From Staphylococcus pseudintermedius (GTDB taxonomy: Bacteria; Bacillota; Bacilli; Staphylococcales; Staphylococcaceae): a stretch of DNA of 64,000 nt. Below are positions 28,997 to 38,779 of this stretch, piece after piece. The stretch covers positions 1 to 64,000 of the forward strand of contig NZ_MLGE02000003.1 of assembly GCF_001792775.2 (NCBI RefSeq). The letters run 5' to 3'. The translations under genes were made by a program, and so were the position numbers. Within the stretch, counting starts at the first letter, position 1, and every line of letters starts with the position of its first letter. The notes under the pieces were generated by a model, which searched no databases, was not told where the DNA came from, and saw nothing but the letters and a program-made list of their open reading frames with translations.

Positions 28997-29117
28997 AGAT
29001 ATTGGATTCCCCTTGTTTTAAACGTCTTTATTTAAGTATTATATGAGTTTATGGCGATAAATGCCATTGCCGTGATTAAAAATAATGGCATTTTAATATG
29101 AGATTGAAGGCAAAAAA

Positions 29118-29146
29118 TAACATCGCACAGTCAATGTACGATGTTA
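29118..29146 (-). terminator. Terminator of rarD
   Basis: An 8-bp stem (29118-29125 with 29139-29146), extended after one mismatch, begins 13 bases after the rarD stop codon. On the minus strand it is followed by TTTTTT. Confidence 0.8.
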
Positions 29147-29159
29147 GCTTATATTTTGG

Positions 29160-30077
29160 TTAATTTTGATATTGGAATGGTTGTGGACGCTTTTTAATTT
29201 TGAGGATTTGAGAAATGACATAAATCACGATACCGACCCAAATAAAGCAAAATGTAATAAATTGGTCGACATTAAATGGTTCTTTAAATACAAAAATACC
29301 AAGTATAAAGATGAGCGTCGGCCCTACGTATTGAATAAAGCCCATTAATGATAACGGAATACGAATCGCCCCTTCTGAAAATGAGAGTAACGGTAATGCC
29401 GTCACAGCGCCTGAAAAGAGCAACCAAAACGTCGACATATTCCATCCGATACTTAAATCAGCTGTTTGCCCAACGATAATTAAATAAATGATCGCCATGG
29501 GTGCCGTCGCCAGTGACTCAATAGTAATGCTACTCAATGCTGACATAGGAACGAGTTTTTTCAGTAAACCATAAATGCCAAATGAAAAAGCTAAAATTAA
29601 CGAAATATATGGAAATTCGCCTACTTTAAAAGTCATATAAACGACGCCAAGTACAGCAAAGAGGATCGCCATCCATTCGAGACGGTTGAAACGTTCTTTA
29701 AAAAATATCATGGATAATAAAATGCTGACGAGCGGATTGATATAATACCCTAAACTTGTTTGTAATACAAAACCAGCATCAATCGCATAAATAAACGTGC
29801 CCCAGTTCACCGTCACGATATAGCCTGCTAAAATGATAATCAATAGTTTGAACGGTTTCGCTTTTAGTTGCGCCATATCTTGAGCAAATCGCTGCCATTG
29901 CCCGATGATGGGTAAAAGGAGCAGCATAAAAATGAGTGATAAAACGATACGATACATGAGTGTTTCAATCGGATCGACGTCGTGAATGAGTGCCCAATAT
30001 AATGGCAAAGTGCCCCAAATGACATAAGCCAATAAAGCGAAAAGAATGCCTTTTTTAAATTCTTTATCTTGATACAA
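29160..30077 (-). CDS. rarD: EamA-family transporter RarD
   Basis: A 305-residue drug/metabolite transporter with ten predicted membrane helices in two EamA halves. The family N-terminus GILFALLAYVIWGTLPLYWA is clear, as is LQTSLGYYINPLVSILL in the middle. RarD members are often called chloramphenicol-sensitivity proteins, but the natural substrate is unknown. The start is a TTG with AGGGAG 4 bases upstream. It follows the RNA methyltransferase gene by 33 bases. Confidence 0.88.
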   Translation of the reverse strand: MYQDKEFKKGILFALLAYVIWGTLPLYWALIHDVDPIETLMYRIVLSLIFMLLLLPIIGQWQRFAQDMAQLKAKPFKLLIIILAGYIVTVNWGTFIYAIDAGFVLQTSLGYYINPLVSILLSMIFFKERFNRLEWMAILFAVLGVVYMTFKVGEFPYISLILAFSFGIYGLLKKLVPMSALSSITIESLATAPMAIIYLIIVGQTADLSIGWNMSTFWLLFSGAVTALPLLSFSEGAIRIPLSLMGFIQYVGPTLIFILGIFVFKEPFNVDQFITFCFIWVGIVIYVISQILKIKKRPQPFQYQN

Positions 30078-30110
30078 AGTACTCCCTCTTTTCGTAAAAA
30101 TTAAAATGGC

Positions 30111-31238
30111 TTAAGATTTTTTATTTGCCCAATATTGATAATAAGTTGTTTCAATATAGCCGTTAAACAACTTACGACGCTTTGTAGCTTTACGGTTTGC
30201 GAGATATTCAAATTCTTTGTTACTTGTCATAATGTAAAGTGACAAATTCGGGTGGTTTTGCATGAGAATGCCGAGATTACGGTACATTTCTTCAACTTCT
30301 GCACGGTCACCAATACGTTCACCATACGGCGGGTTACCGATTAGACCAATTGGACCGTCGTGATTAATGGTAAGGGTGTTCACATCTTTGACTTCGAAGC
30401 GGATAATATCACCGACACCGACCTCATCTGCATTGCGTTGTGCAATTTCAACCATTTCAGGATCGATATCAGAAGCGTAAATTTCGATTTCTTTATCATA
30501 ATCGGCGAGTTCATCAGCTTCTGCACGTTTTTGATCATACAGCCCTTTTGGAATGATATCCCATTGTTCTGAAATAAATGAACGATTAAACCCAGGTGCG
30601 ATATTTTGCGCAATTAAACAAGCTTCAATCGCAATTGTTCCAGAACCACAAAATGGATCTATAAGCGGTGTATCACCTGTCCAATTGGCTAACTTAACTA
30701 AACTTGCAGCGAGGGTCTCCTTAATCGGCGCCTCACCTTGCGCCAGACGGTAACCGCGCTTATTCAAACCGGAGCCAGATGTATCAATTGTTAACAAGAC
30801 TTTATCTTTTAAAATAGCGACTTCTACAGGGTATTTTGCGCCTGATTCATCCAACCAACCTGACACTTGATGTGCATTTTTCAATCGTTCGACAATTGCT
30901 TTTTTAGTAATCGCCTGTACATCAGGAACACTAAATAACTTTGATTTTAAACTACGTCCTTGTACTGGAAATTGACCATCTGTTGGGATGAATTGTTCCC
31001 ATGGTAGATTTTTTGTTTGTTCGAATAATGAATCAAAGGTTACAGCTTCAAATTGTCCAACGATAAGTTTGACACGGTCTGCAGTGCGTAACCATAAATT
31101 GGCTTTAACGATTGCAGATGCGTCTCCTTCAAAATAAATACGTCCATTTTCTACGCGTGTGTCGTAGCCTAAATCCTGGACTTCTCTCGCGACGATTGAT
31201 TCAAGCCCCATTGGACAAACTGCTAATAGTTGATACAC
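30111..31238 (-). CDS. THUMP-domain rRNA methyltransferase (RlmL/YpsC family)
   Basis: A 375-residue SAM-dependent RNA N2-guanine methyltransferase. It has an N-terminal ferredoxin-like/THUMP part (AVCPMGLESIVAREV to about 160), SAM-binding FCGSGTIAIEA and the catalytic motif GNPPYGER typical of N2-guanine methylation. It matches YpsC (RlmL N-terminal half, 23S rRNA). The start is a GTG with AAGGAGG 7 bases upstream. The intergenic stretch from here to the RNase P RNA terminator (31239-31470) shows nothing I can name. Confidence 0.9.
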   Translation of the reverse strand: MYQLLAVCPMGLESIVAREVQDLGYDTRVENGRIYFEGDASAIVKANLWLRTADRVKLIVGQFEAVTFDSLFEQTKNLPWEQFIPTDGQFPVQGRSLKSKLFSVPDVQAITKKAIVERLKNAHQVSGWLDESGAKYPVEVAILKDKVLLTIDTSGSGLNKRGYRLAQGEAPIKETLAASLVKLANWTGDTPLIDPFCGSGTIAIEACLIAQNIAPGFNRSFISEQWDIIPKGLYDQKRAEADELADYDKEIEIYASDIDPEMVEIAQRNADEVGVGDIIRFEVKDVNTLTINHDGPIGLIGNPPYGERIGDRAEVEEMYRNLGILMQNHPNLSLYIMTSNKEFEYLANRKATKRRKLFNGYIETTYYQYWANKKS

Positions 31239-31470
31239 GAAAATTCCTCCTTTTGAATATTGGTTTATGTACTAAATTTTCATCATTGTTTTTATGTTTA
31301 TTTAATTTATTATGTTATCGATATTCGGTTTTATTGTTTGCGCGCTTGGGTTCTCATTCTTTATTCAGTTCAACAGTCCGCTACGCAAAAGATTTCTATG
31401 TGTCTATAGTAAAGATAAGTCCTCTCTATTGATACTGATTCTTATTTCATGAGTTGTCAAGACAAACTGA

Positions 31471-31497
31471 AGGGCTGGAACGTCTTGTTCCAGCCCT
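31471..31497 (-). terminator. Terminator of RNase P RNA
   Basis: A perfect 11-bp GC-rich stem (31471-31481 with 31487-31497) with a 5-base loop directly after the mature RNase P RNA end. The T-rich tail on the minus strand is short. Confidence 0.75.
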
Positions 31498-31502
31498 AAG
31501 GT

Positions 31503-31911
31503 GACTAGTCTGAGATATTTCTATAAGCCATGTTCTGTACTGATGTACTCATTACGTGCACTAGTTACACTGGTACTTCAGTTGTAATCATCTGTCTGAA
31601 AAGTATGCTGTACTTTTCCTCGTCTATACGTTGAATTCCGTTAGACAAGTGCTCCTACCAAATTTGGATTGCTCACTCGAGGGGTTTACCGCGTTCCACC
31701 TTCATTATTTCTAATAAAGCTACGTCACTGTGGCACTTTCAAACTAATGTAACCGTATCAAAAGACTTAGGTTAGGTCGTTGCCGTCAATATCGAATATT
31801 GCCTTGACTTATTGTTTCATCAAGCACGAACACTACAGTCATCTCAGACTGTGTGAGCATGGACTTTCCTCTATATGTCGTAACATATAGCGATTACACG
31901 AAATATCCTCA
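31503..31911 (-). ncRNA. rnpB: RNase P RNA, Bacillus (B) type
   Basis: The catalytic RNA that matures tRNA 5' ends. On the minus strand it begins near GAGGATATTTCGTG and contains GAGGAAAGTCCATGCTC (conserved region I), GAAGGTGGAACGCGGTAAACC and the TAGACGAGGAAAAGTA stretch, then closes by pairing with TGGCTTATAGAAATATCTC near the 3' end. The length of about 410 bases and loop pattern are those of the B-type RNA in low-GC Gram-positives. Ends are approximate to a few bases. Confidence 0.95.
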
Positions 31912-31915
31912 AAAA

Positions 31916-31943
31916 ATTATAGCATTTTTCAATTAAAAAACAA
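31916..31943 (-). promoter_or_regulatory. rnpB promoter
   Basis: On the minus strand TTGTTT (31938-31943) and a perfect TATAAT (31916-31921) are 16 bases apart, and the -10 ends 5 bases before the expected RNA 5' end. Confidence 0.7.
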
Positions 31944-31946
31944 TCC

Positions 31947-32282
31947 CTATTTTCCAAAGACTGCTTTTTCAAGGTTAGAAATTCGTTTTAAAATATCTAC
32001 GTTATTATTTTGGTTTGAACTTTGATTTGCGAAACTCTTATTATCTTGAGGTCGACTAGAGGCAACACGAATACGTAAATCTTCAATCTCTTTTTTTAGT
32101 TTGTGATTTTCTTCTGATAATTTGATGACTTCATTATTTAAGTCTGACATTTTTTGATAATCCGCAATAATATCGTCTAAAAAAGCATCCACTTCTTGGG
32201 GACGATAGCCACGAACCATTGTCTTTTCAAAGTCTTTTTCGTAAATATCTTTTGCTGATAATTTTAACGAAACATCTGACAT
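31947..32282 (-). CDS. gpsB: Cell division protein GpsB
   Basis: A 111-residue DivIVA-like protein that links penicillin-binding proteins and the divisome. It has the N-terminal lipid/partner-binding domain ([20 protein letters not shown], then [10 protein letters not shown]), a coiled coil around 35-70, an Asn/Gln/Ser linker and a short C-terminal trimerisation helix ([17 protein letters not shown]). The chosen ATG has GAGGTGG 5 bases upstream; the longer frame adds 16 atypical residues. It starts 19 bases beyond the ypsA stop codon. Confidence 0.94.
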   Translation of the reverse strand: MSDVSLKLSAKDIYEKDFEKTMVRGYRPQEVDAFLDDIIADYQKMSDLNNEVIKLSEENHKLKKEIEDLRIRVASSRPQDNKSFANQSSNQNNNVDILKRISNLEKAVFGK

Positions 32283-32301
32283 TTGTTCCACCTCATTTGA
32301 T

Positions 32302-32859
32302 TTAAATTTCTTCGGACCATTGTAAATCATTGATAAAGTTCGTCATTTCGTCAAACGTCACAATATCACAAGTATAGTTTGTTTTTTCAACAAAATCAAC
32401 TAACTTCTTTTTGAAAAATTGTGGGCTTGCGGGTTGTTCTTCATCATAAATTAGTACAGTGATATCCGTATGGTCCAACATAAATTGATCCGCTTGTTCA
32501 AACTGAAACGGTCCTTCGTATGTATGCTGATGCACACTGTTGACATAATCACTCTTTTCGATTATCTGTTGATATTTGAGCTGATTTTGCTCATTCCATT
32601 TAGATGTGTGTTCTAAAAATGGTGTAATGACGCCTAATTTTAGCTCGGGATAATCTTCTTTCAACGCAATGACACACTCGGCACTCCATAATTCAATACC
32701 CAATTGCCCTTGGATTAACACCCATTCTAAACCTTGATCTATATATTGAATTAATTTTTGCGTAATAAATTTTTTTAAATAGGTCACTTCAGGTGCATGT
32801 TCATTGAATATTTGCAGTTCGTAAGACTTGTAACCTGTGAAATACATTGTCTTAAACAT
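32302..32859 (-). CDS. ypsA: YpsA family SLOG-domain protein (DUF1273)
   Basis: About 185 residues with a SLOG (SMF/DprA-LOG-like) Rossmann fold: [13 protein letters not shown] at the N-terminus and [20 protein letters not shown], a likely nucleotide-binding loop. YpsA affects cell division and septum placement in B. subtilis and S. aureus, matching its place beside gpsB. The ATG three codons inside the longest frame is preferred for spacing from GGAG. It overlaps the DUF1798 gene by 8 bases. Confidence 0.9.
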   Translation of the reverse strand: MFKTMYFTGYKSYELQIFNEHAPEVTYLKKFITQKLIQYIDQGLEWVLIQGQLGIELWSAECVIALKEDYPELKLGVITPFLEHTSKWNEQNQLKYQQIIEKSDYVNSVHQHTYEGPFQFEQADQFMLDHTDITVLIYDEEQPASPQFFKKKLVDFVEKTNYTCDIVTFDEMTNFINDLQWSEEI

Positions 32860-33205
32860 GTCCGTCACGCTCCATTTGTGATAAGTAGTTCAGATCGTGT
32901 TGTACGGCTTTAAATTGATCTAAAAATAATTTTTTGCTCGTTGTGGATTGATGGCATGCGACTGCGATCTCTGACATTAAAGATGACATACGTTGCAATT
33001 TTTGTGCATTGAAATATTTTTGTTTTGAAATGGTGTCTTGATAGTGCTGTAATGATTGCAAGTGAGCATCAACTTGTTGGACGAACGGTTGAACTTCTTT
33101 ATAAAAATCATATTGTCTTCCTGCTCGAGCTGCTTTAAAACGTTGTGAAATAGTTGCTAAATCTTGAATCAACTGTTGTATGACAATTTGCATAAATCTA
33201 AACAC
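32852..33205 (-). CDS. DUF1798 family protein (YppE-like)
   Basis: A 117-residue, all-alpha soluble protein with the pattern of the YppE/DUF1798 four-helix bundle. No catalytic motif is visible and the role is unknown. It is the first gene of DUF1798-ypsA-gpsB and is divergent from recU, the same neighbourhood as yppE-ypsA-gpsB in B. subtilis. The start codon has AAAGGTG upstream; an ATG five codons in (MQIVIQQ) is also possible. Confidence 0.8.
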   Translation of the reverse strand: MFRFMQIVIQQLIQDLATISQRFKAARAGRQYDFYKEVQPFVQQVDAHLQSLQHYQDTISKQKYFNAQKLQRMSSLMSEIAVACHQSTTSKKLFLDQFKAVQHDLNYLSQMERDGHV

Positions 33206-33388
33206 CTTTCATTAAACTAAATTAATTTTATCATAATGTGTTGAAATATTTTAACAGGAATTGATTTTAGGTCACGTTAAACGACTATGTATGTTACAAT
33301 AATGTCAGTTTATGAATCCTTTCGATTTATAAAACGCCTATCCTATCATGTTTATAGGGCAAAAAAACATGGATTGTAGGTGAGACAA

Positions 33389-34015
33389 ATGAATTATCCA
33401 AACGGTAAGCCATTTAAGCAGAGTCAGACTCAAGACGGAAGTACGAGGACAAACAAATCGAGTAAAATTAAATACGGTGGGCGCGGTATGACATTGGAAA
33501 ATGATATTGAAAGCTCCAACCAATATTATTTGAAGACAGAACGCGCTGTGATTCATAAGAAACCAACACCTGTGCAAATTGTCCATGTGGATTATCCAAA
33601 ACGCAGTCAAGCTGTAATTAAAGAGGCTTATTTTCGAACGCCTTCAACTACTGATTATAATGGTGTTTATAAGGGCTATTACATTGATTTTGAGGCAAAG
33701 GAAACGAAAAACAAAACATCTTTTCCGTTACAAAATATCCATGCGCATCAAGTTGAACATATGAAGCAAGCAGTGGCCCATGGAGGGATTGTCTTTTTGC
33801 TACTCCGCTTTAAAGGAATCAATGAAGTTTATCTCTTGCCGTTTAAGCGATTTTTTCCGTTTTGGGAGCGCTACTTAAAAAATGGAAAAAAATCAATTAA
33901 GGTTGAAGAAATTCAAGAAAATGGTTACTATATTCCTTATCAGTATCAACCCAGATTAGATTACCTCAATGCAGTTGATAAGTTGATATTAGATGAAAGT
34001 GAGGACCGCTTATGA
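33389..34015 (+). CDS. recU: Holliday junction resolvase RecU
   Basis: A 208-residue PD-(D/E)xK nuclease that cuts Holliday junctions during recombination repair. The catalytic core [20 protein letters not shown] with ETKNKT is intact, and the C-terminal [13 protein letters not shown] is typical. The ATG is chosen because AGGTGAG is 5 bases upstream and the length then equals S. aureus RecU. It overlaps pbp2 by 4 bases, the classical recU-pbp2 operon. Confidence 0.96.
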   Translation: MNYPNGKPFKQSQTQDGSTRTNKSSKIKYGGRGMTLENDIESSNQYYLKTERAVIHKKPTPVQIVHVDYPKRSQAVIKEAYFRTPSTTDYNGVYKGYYIDFEAKETKNKTSFPLQNIHAHQVEHMKQAVAHGGIVFLLLRFKGINEVYLLPFKRFFPFWERYLKNGKKSIKVEEIQENGYYIPYQYQPRLDYLNAVDKLILDESEDRL

Positions 34016-36234
34016 CGGAAAAGAAAGGGACTTCCAAGCAAACGAAAAAGAAGTCCGGTCAAAAAAAGAATAAGAACATCAAGCGTACGATCATTAAAGT
34101 GTTGAGCTTTTTAGTATTAGCATTTGTCATCTTAGCACTCTTATCTGTATTGCTTTTCGCATATTATGCCTGGAAAGCACCTGCATTTAACGAGTCTAAA
34201 CTCCAGGATCCAAGTCCAGCAAAAATTTATGATAAAGATGATGAATTAGTGAAGACGCTTGATAATGGTGCAAGACGAGAGCATGTGGATTTAAAAGATG
34301 TTCCCGATACGATGAAAAATGCAGTGCTTGCAACTGAAGACAACCGTTTTTATGATCACGGTGCACTCGATTACAAACGTTTGTTCGGTGCCGTATTGAA
34401 AAATATTACGGGCGGCTTTGGTTCACAAGGTGCTTCGACGTTAACACAACAAGTGGTTAAACGTACGTTTTTAACAGACCAAAAGTCGATTGAACGTAAA
34501 GCGCAAGAAGCCTACCTATCTTATCGTTTAGAACAGGAATATTCTAAAGATGAAATTTTCCAAATGTATCTCAACAAAATTTACTACTCTGATGGTGTGT
34601 ATGGGGTTAAGGCTGCAGCAAGATACTACTTTGATAAAGATTTAAAAGATCTGAACTTAGCTGAATCGGCGTATCTCGCAGGTCTGCCGCAAGTTCCTAA
34701 TACTTATAACATTTATGACCATCCAGAAGAAGCTGAAAAACGTAAAGACACAGTATTGTACTTGATGGCATATCATCACCGCATTTCTGAAAAAGAGAAA
34801 AAAGAAGCGCAAGATACGCCAATTACTGAAAATCTCGTGCAACGTTCAGCTGAAGATAGACAAATTAAACCAGACGATGATTCAGAACAATACAATTCTT
34901 ATGTGAACTTTGTGAAGCAAGAGCTTATGAACAATCCTGAATTTAAAGGACAGAATTTATCTGACATTCTTAACAGTGGTATTAAAATTTACACTTACAT
35001 GGATAAAGATGCTCAAAACAGCTTACAAAACCGTATTGATAATGGTGGTTATTATAAAAATGAAGATCAGATGGTGGGTTCAACAATCGTAGACAGCCAA
35101 ACTGGTGCTTTAGTTGCCATTTCAGGTGGTCGTAACTATAAAGATGTCGTTGAGCGTAACCAAGCGACTGACGCACATCCAACTGGTTCGACATTGAAGC
35201 CATTCTTAGCGTATGGTCCAGCAATTGACAATATGCAATGGGCAACCAACCACTCTATTCAAGACGAATCAGCTTACAATATTGATGGTGCCACATTTAG
35301 AAACTATGACCAACAAAGTCACGGTACGGTATCCATTTATGATGCATTACGTCAAAGTTTTAACATTCCAGCATTGAAAACATGGCAACAAGTCAAATCC
35401 CAAGCTGGTAACAATGCACCGACTGATTTTGCGAAAAAAGTTGGTTTAGAGTATGAAAATACAGATATTGGTCCTTCAGAAGTATTAGGTGGTTCATCTT
35501 CTGAATTCTCACCTACGCAACTTGCTTCAGCCTATGCATCATTTGCAAATGGTGGTACGTACAACAAAGCACATTCAATCAAAAAAGTTGTAGAAGCAAA
35601 TGGTAATACAATTGAATTTGATTTTACGAGCCATAAAGCAATGAATGACTACACAGCATACATGATTACTGAGATTTTAAAAGGTACATTTGAAGCATAC
35701 GGTTCTGCTTATGGTAACAAAGTCGATGGTGTGAACATGGCAGCTAAAACAGGTACAGGTACGTATGGTGCAGAAACATATCAACAGTATAATTTACCTG
35801 ATTCAGCAGCTAAAGACGTATGGATTTCGGGGTTCACACCGAAATATACAATGTCTGTATGGATGGGCTTTAGTGAAGTGAAACAATACGGTCAAAACTC
35901 ATTCGTTGGCAGTAGTGAACAAAAATATCCACAATTACTCTTTAGAGATGTAATGAGCGATATTAGTCCACGTGATGGTTCAGACTTTACACGTCCTGAC
36001 TCTGTTGCAGGTAGTGGAAAGAGCTTATATGTTGCAAAATCACCTGATGGCAATACAACAAGCAACTTTACAGAATCAAGTAATGGGACAAACAGTGGTT
36101 CAAGTTCTAACAACAGCAGAAATGGTAACAACGGTCAGAATTTGAGCAATGGCAATAACAATTCACAACAAAGTAACAACAATAATAGCAATAATAACGG
36201 TAATGGTATTTTCGGTAACTTATTTGGTCGTTAA
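34012..36234 (+). CDS. pbp2: Bifunctional penicillin-binding protein PBP2 (class A)
   Basis: A 740-residue class A PBP that polymerises glycan and cross-links peptides. It has a Lys-rich cytoplasmic head, one TM helix (about 28-52), a GT51 glycosyltransferase domain with catalytic Glu109 in [10 protein letters not shown] and [14 protein letters not shown], and a transpeptidase domain with S393-T-L-K, S449-F-N and K579-T-G. The C-terminal 75 residues are an Asn/Ser/Gly-rich low-complexity tail ending [10 protein letters not shown]. In S. aureus its glycosyltransferase is needed for PBP2a-mediated methicillin resistance. It is translationally coupled to recU. Confidence 0.97.
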   Translation: MTEKKGTSKQTKKKSGQKKNKNIKRTIIKVLSFLVLAFVILALLSVLLFAYYAWKAPAFNESKLQDPSPAKIYDKDDELVKTLDNGARREHVDLKDVPDTMKNAVLATEDNRFYDHGALDYKRLFGAVLKNITGGFGSQGASTLTQQVVKRTFLTDQKSIERKAQEAYLSYRLEQEYSKDEIFQMYLNKIYYSDGVYGVKAAARYYFDKDLKDLNLAESAYLAGLPQVPNTYNIYDHPEEAEKRKDTVLYLMAYHHRISEKEKKEAQDTPITENLVQRSAEDRQIKPDDDSEQYNSYVNFVKQELMNNPEFKGQNLSDILNSGIKIYTYMDKDAQNSLQNRIDNGGYYKNEDQMVGSTIVDSQTGALVAISGGRNYKDVVERNQATDAHPTGSTLKPFLAYGPAIDNMQWATNHSIQDESAYNIDGATFRNYDQQSHGTVSIYDALRQSFNIPALKTWQQVKSQAGNNAPTDFAKKVGLEYENTDIGPSEVLGGSSSEFSPTQLASAYASFANGGTYNKAHSIKKVVEANGNTIEFDFTSHKAMNDYTAYMITEILKGTFEAYGSAYGNKVDGVNMAAKTGTGTYGAETYQQYNLPDSAAKDVWISGFTPKYTMSVWMGFSEVKQYGQNSFVGSSEQKYPQLLFRDVMSDISPRDGSDFTRPDSVAGSGKSLYVAKSPDGNTTSNFTESSNGTNSGSSSNNSRNGNNGQNLSNGNNNSQQSNNNNSNNNGNGIFGNLFGR

Positions 36235-36240
36235 AATGCC

Positions 36241-36288
36241 ATACAAAAAGGAGCAGGGACAGCATGAGCGCCCCGCTCCTTTTTGTAT
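36241..36288 (+). terminator. Terminator of recU-pbp2
   Basis: A perfect 14-bp stem (36241-36254 with 36275-36288), extended by GGG/CCCC pairs, begins 6 bases after the pbp2 stop and ends in TTTTTGTAT. Confidence 0.9.
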
Positions 36289-36349
36289 TCGTCTTTTCAC
36301 TTATATAAAACAAAAAGTAAAGGTGAAGAACATAAAAGCTTTTGATGAG

Positions 36350-36805
36350 ATTGATGCAATATTTTGATTAAATTTGCCCTCTGCCTATGATTCTATGATT
36401 TGTGGTTCTTGATTGCCTGCATGGCTTCGCTTTTCGATGGGAGTCCTCCTACAGCTAATTAACACTTGATTAAACTATTACATTTGTTGCAGCGTTAATA
36501 GATTTTCGGAAGCAGTACAGAAATCTCATGTGTCACAAAGATTTCTGTACTGCACTCGTGATCAAAAGCGTGCGCATTGAGGAGTCAGACAGCTACTGCG
36601 ATAAACAGTAACCACTATTAAAGTAAAAAAGGAATTGTAAGCAATATGCACACATTCCCACAGGAGTCTCAGCCTTCTGAGCAATCTTATTTCAAATACA
36701 GGGGACTGATGGCAAGATTATAAAACCAAGAAACTCAATCACATCCATTTTTGTATCCCGCTCCTCGTTCGTTTTCAAACTGTTTTATAGTCATTAATGA
36801 ATCAT
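36350..36805. repeat. Intergenic repeat, copy B (about 455 bp)
   Basis: The second copy of the element at 20766-21230, in the same orientation, placed between the convergent pbp2 and ypoC genes. It contains a perfect 15-bp inverted repeat (36512-36526 with 36539-36553, 12-base loop), better preserved than in copy A, while the second hairpin of copy A is degraded here. The 682-base gap holding it otherwise contains only the two terminators at its ends. Confidence 0.75.
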
Positions 36806-36820
36806 ATGTTTAAAAATCGT

Positions 36821-36856
36821 AGGAATGGGACTGGGAAAACTCATTGCCCCATTCCT
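36821..36856 (-). terminator. Terminator of dnaD-nth-ypoC
   Basis: A 9-bp stem (36821-36829 with 36848-36856) on the minus strand, followed by ACGATTTTTAAAC. It lies about 60 bases after the ypoC stop codon. Confidence 0.7.
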
Positions 36857-36916
36857 TTGATAAATTTCAAAGGAATATCATGTATGAAATAGATGCATCC
36901 ATGGTTGCCATCACAT

Positions 36917-37252
36917 TTACAATAAGCGATGGCGTGCACGATATGCTGCATACATCTTCACTAATTCAGATTTCAGTGTCTTCATTTGTTGATATCCCAT
37001 ATAATGATGCTTACGTGTTTCGATATATGCAAAACGTTCATCAATATTGAACGGCACAATACGTAAACTTTCCTGAGTCACTAGCCGATAATTTTCCACT
37101 TCATTAATCACGTTAAAGTAACGAATTAACAAATTATAATATTCATCCAACAACGTAACCGATGCATCATGACCAATTTTACGCTGTTTCGCGTATTCGT
37201 CTAATGCTCCTTCTAATTTTGACATATTTGCAATGATTTCTTGATGATTCAT
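36917..37252 (-). CDS. YpoC family protein
   Basis: A 111-residue helical, soluble protein of the kind found after nth in B. subtilis (ypoC) and S. aureus. It contains the aromatic/basic stretch YIETRKHHYMGYQQMKTLKS in its C-terminal half. No enzymatic motif is visible and the role is unknown. It overlaps the nth stop codon by 4 bases and is the last gene of dnaD-nth-ypoC. Confidence 0.8.
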   Translation of the reverse strand: MNHQEIIANMSKLEGALDEYAKQRKIGHDASVTLLDEYYNLLIRYFNVINEVENYRLVTQESLRIVPFNIDERFAYIETRKHHYMGYQQMKTLKSELVKMYAAYRARHRLL

Positions 37253-37923
37253 GATGATGCACCTGCCGCTTTTTTCAATGATGCACGATAACGTTTTTGT
37301 CCTTCACGACAATCCTCAAACAATGGACAGACACCACACTTTGGTTTTTTCGCTAAACAGTGATAACGACCGAAAAAGATCAATTGATGATGACTTTTCG
37401 TCCAACGTTCTCGTGGTATGATCGATGTGAGTCGACGTTCTACTTCTGTCACACTATCTTTCCAGCGACAAATGCCTAAACGTTTCGACACACGTTCGAC
37501 ATGTGTATCAACAGCGAGTGCAGGTTCCCCAAATGCTACACTCATGACGACATTCGCCGTTTTTCGCCCTACACCAGCTAACCCTTCTAGTTGTTCATGG
37601 GTATGTGGCACGATTCCATCATATTGATCGAGTAAAGATTGCGATAGTTTTTGAATATTTTTTGCTTTATTACGGTAGAGCCCAATTGAACGAATATCTT
37701 GTTGTAACTCTTCTAAATCCACAGCTAAATAGTCTTCTGGCGTGTGATACTTCTGAAATAAGTTCTTAGTCACACGGTTCACCGTATTGTCGGTACATTG
37801 TGCTGAGAGTAAAACAGCTATCGTTAATTCGAATGGGTTTTCATGTACAAGTTCGCATTGTGCATCTGGAAACATTTGATCAATGACATCAATCATTTCA
37901 AGTGCTTTCTTTTTACTTATCAA
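37249..37923 (-). CDS. nth: Endonuclease III
   Basis: A 224-residue DNA glycosylase/AP lyase for oxidised pyrimidines. Helix-hairpin-helix LEGLAGVGRKTANVVM holds the catalytic Lys, VDTHVERVSKRLG holds the catalytic Asp, and a 4Fe-4S cluster motif C-x6-C-x2-C-x5-C (CLAKKPKCGVCPLFEDC) is complete. It overlaps dnaD by 11 bases, the same dnaD-nth pairing as in B. subtilis. Confidence 0.96.
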   Translation of the reverse strand: MISKKKALEMIDVIDQMFPDAQCELVHENPFELTIAVLLSAQCTDNTVNRVTKNLFQKYHTPEDYLAVDLEELQQDIRSIGLYRNKAKNIQKLSQSLLDQYDGIVPHTHEQLEGLAGVGRKTANVVMSVAFGEPALAVDTHVERVSKRLGICRWKDSVTEVERRLTSIIPRERWTKSHHQLIFFGRYHCLAKKPKCGVCPLFEDCREGQKRYRASLKKAAGASS

Positions 37924-38605
37924 AAGGATTCTCTCCTTTCAGCCAATTAAATTTCGGAATGTGTTCTGTTTTTTGAGTAGGTTGTTGAGGTTGCTTTTTA
38001 AATTTTGCCCGTATCGGTTGTGCGTCTTTAACTGTTAAGACATTATTTTTTTGCCAATTGAGTAAAATACGATCAATATATTTGAGTGACGTTTTTTGGT
38101 GTGCCAACGCTTCATCAATTGCCGCATCAATTAATTCAATGGCATAATGATCGACGTCAATCCATTGGTTAAGATGTTCAATTTCTAGTGGTGATAATGC
38201 CCGCCCAAATGCAGTTTCGATTTTTTTAAACACCATTTTAAATGCTTCTTCTTCAGACGTCGTTTCTTTAGATGTTTCGATTTGTTTAAAAATAGAAGCC
38301 AATTGTTCGTAAAAGCCATCAAGATTAATATATTCAGTGAATTTACCTTCATTATTTTTTTCAACGCGCATCGCCAATAAACCGAGTTGAATCAATTTTT
38401 GTATAATCGCGGTCACTTCTGATGATTGCATCGTTGTCCCCTTTTTTAACACATCAATAGAAGGCTGCTCATTAGAAGATTCATAAGCATATAAAATTTT
38501 TATTAAAATCACTAAATCATTTTCGTTAAGGCCCAATTCTTGATAATGCTCAAGTAATTCAAAGCGAATCACAACAGGCCGTATTTGCAATTCTCGTTGG
38601 TTCAT
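37913..38605 (-). CDS. dnaD: Replication initiation protein DnaD
   Basis: A 230-residue primosomal protein that acts with DnaA, DnaB and DnaI to load the replicative helicase. It has the winged-helix N-terminal domain (about 1-110) and the DnaD/DnaB domain with the family motif YxxxIxxxW seen as YIDRILLNWQKN near residues 185-196. The start has GGAGGG 7 bases upstream. It overlaps nth. Confidence 0.93.
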   Translation of the reverse strand: MNQRELQIRPVVIRFELLEHYQELGLNENDLVILIKILYAYESSNEQPSIDVLKKGTTMQSSEVTAIIQKLIQLGLLAMRVEKNNEGKFTEYINLDGFYEQLASIFKQIETSKETTSEEEAFKMVFKKIETAFGRALSPLEIEHLNQWIDVDHYAIELIDAAIDEALAHQKTSLKYIDRILLNWQKNNVLTVKDAQPIRAKFKKQPQQPTQKTEHIPKFNWLKGENPFDK

Positions 38606-38678
38606 TAGTTACCCTCCTATATCGCCGTCATGTGACAACAATGTATTCTTGACGCACCGCTATAGTTAGAATAAAAAG

Positions 38679-38726
38679 AGAGTGAGTGTGAAATCCCTAT
38701 TGTCAAAGAATTTCATCTTCTCACCC
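38679..38726 (-). terminator. Terminator of asnS
   Basis: A long, bulged hairpin on the minus strand (GTGAG/CTCAC and TGAAAT/ATTTCA segments) ends in CTCTTTTTATTC, about 55 bases after the asnS stop codon and before dnaD. Confidence 0.7.
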
Positions 38727-38779
38727 CCGTAAAAGATGTGGCGATGGTATGCCCATCAACATCATTACATTGGCATCTC

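Noticed and set aside
31112-31432. Plus-strand 106-codon frame upstream of the RNA methyltransferase
   Set aside because: More than a third is antisense to the start of the methyltransferase gene and no ribosome binding site or domain is seen.
33340-33370. Hairpin-like GCCTAT...ATAGGGC before recU
   Set aside because: The stem is short and not followed by a T-run; it could be chance and no regulatory role can be supported.
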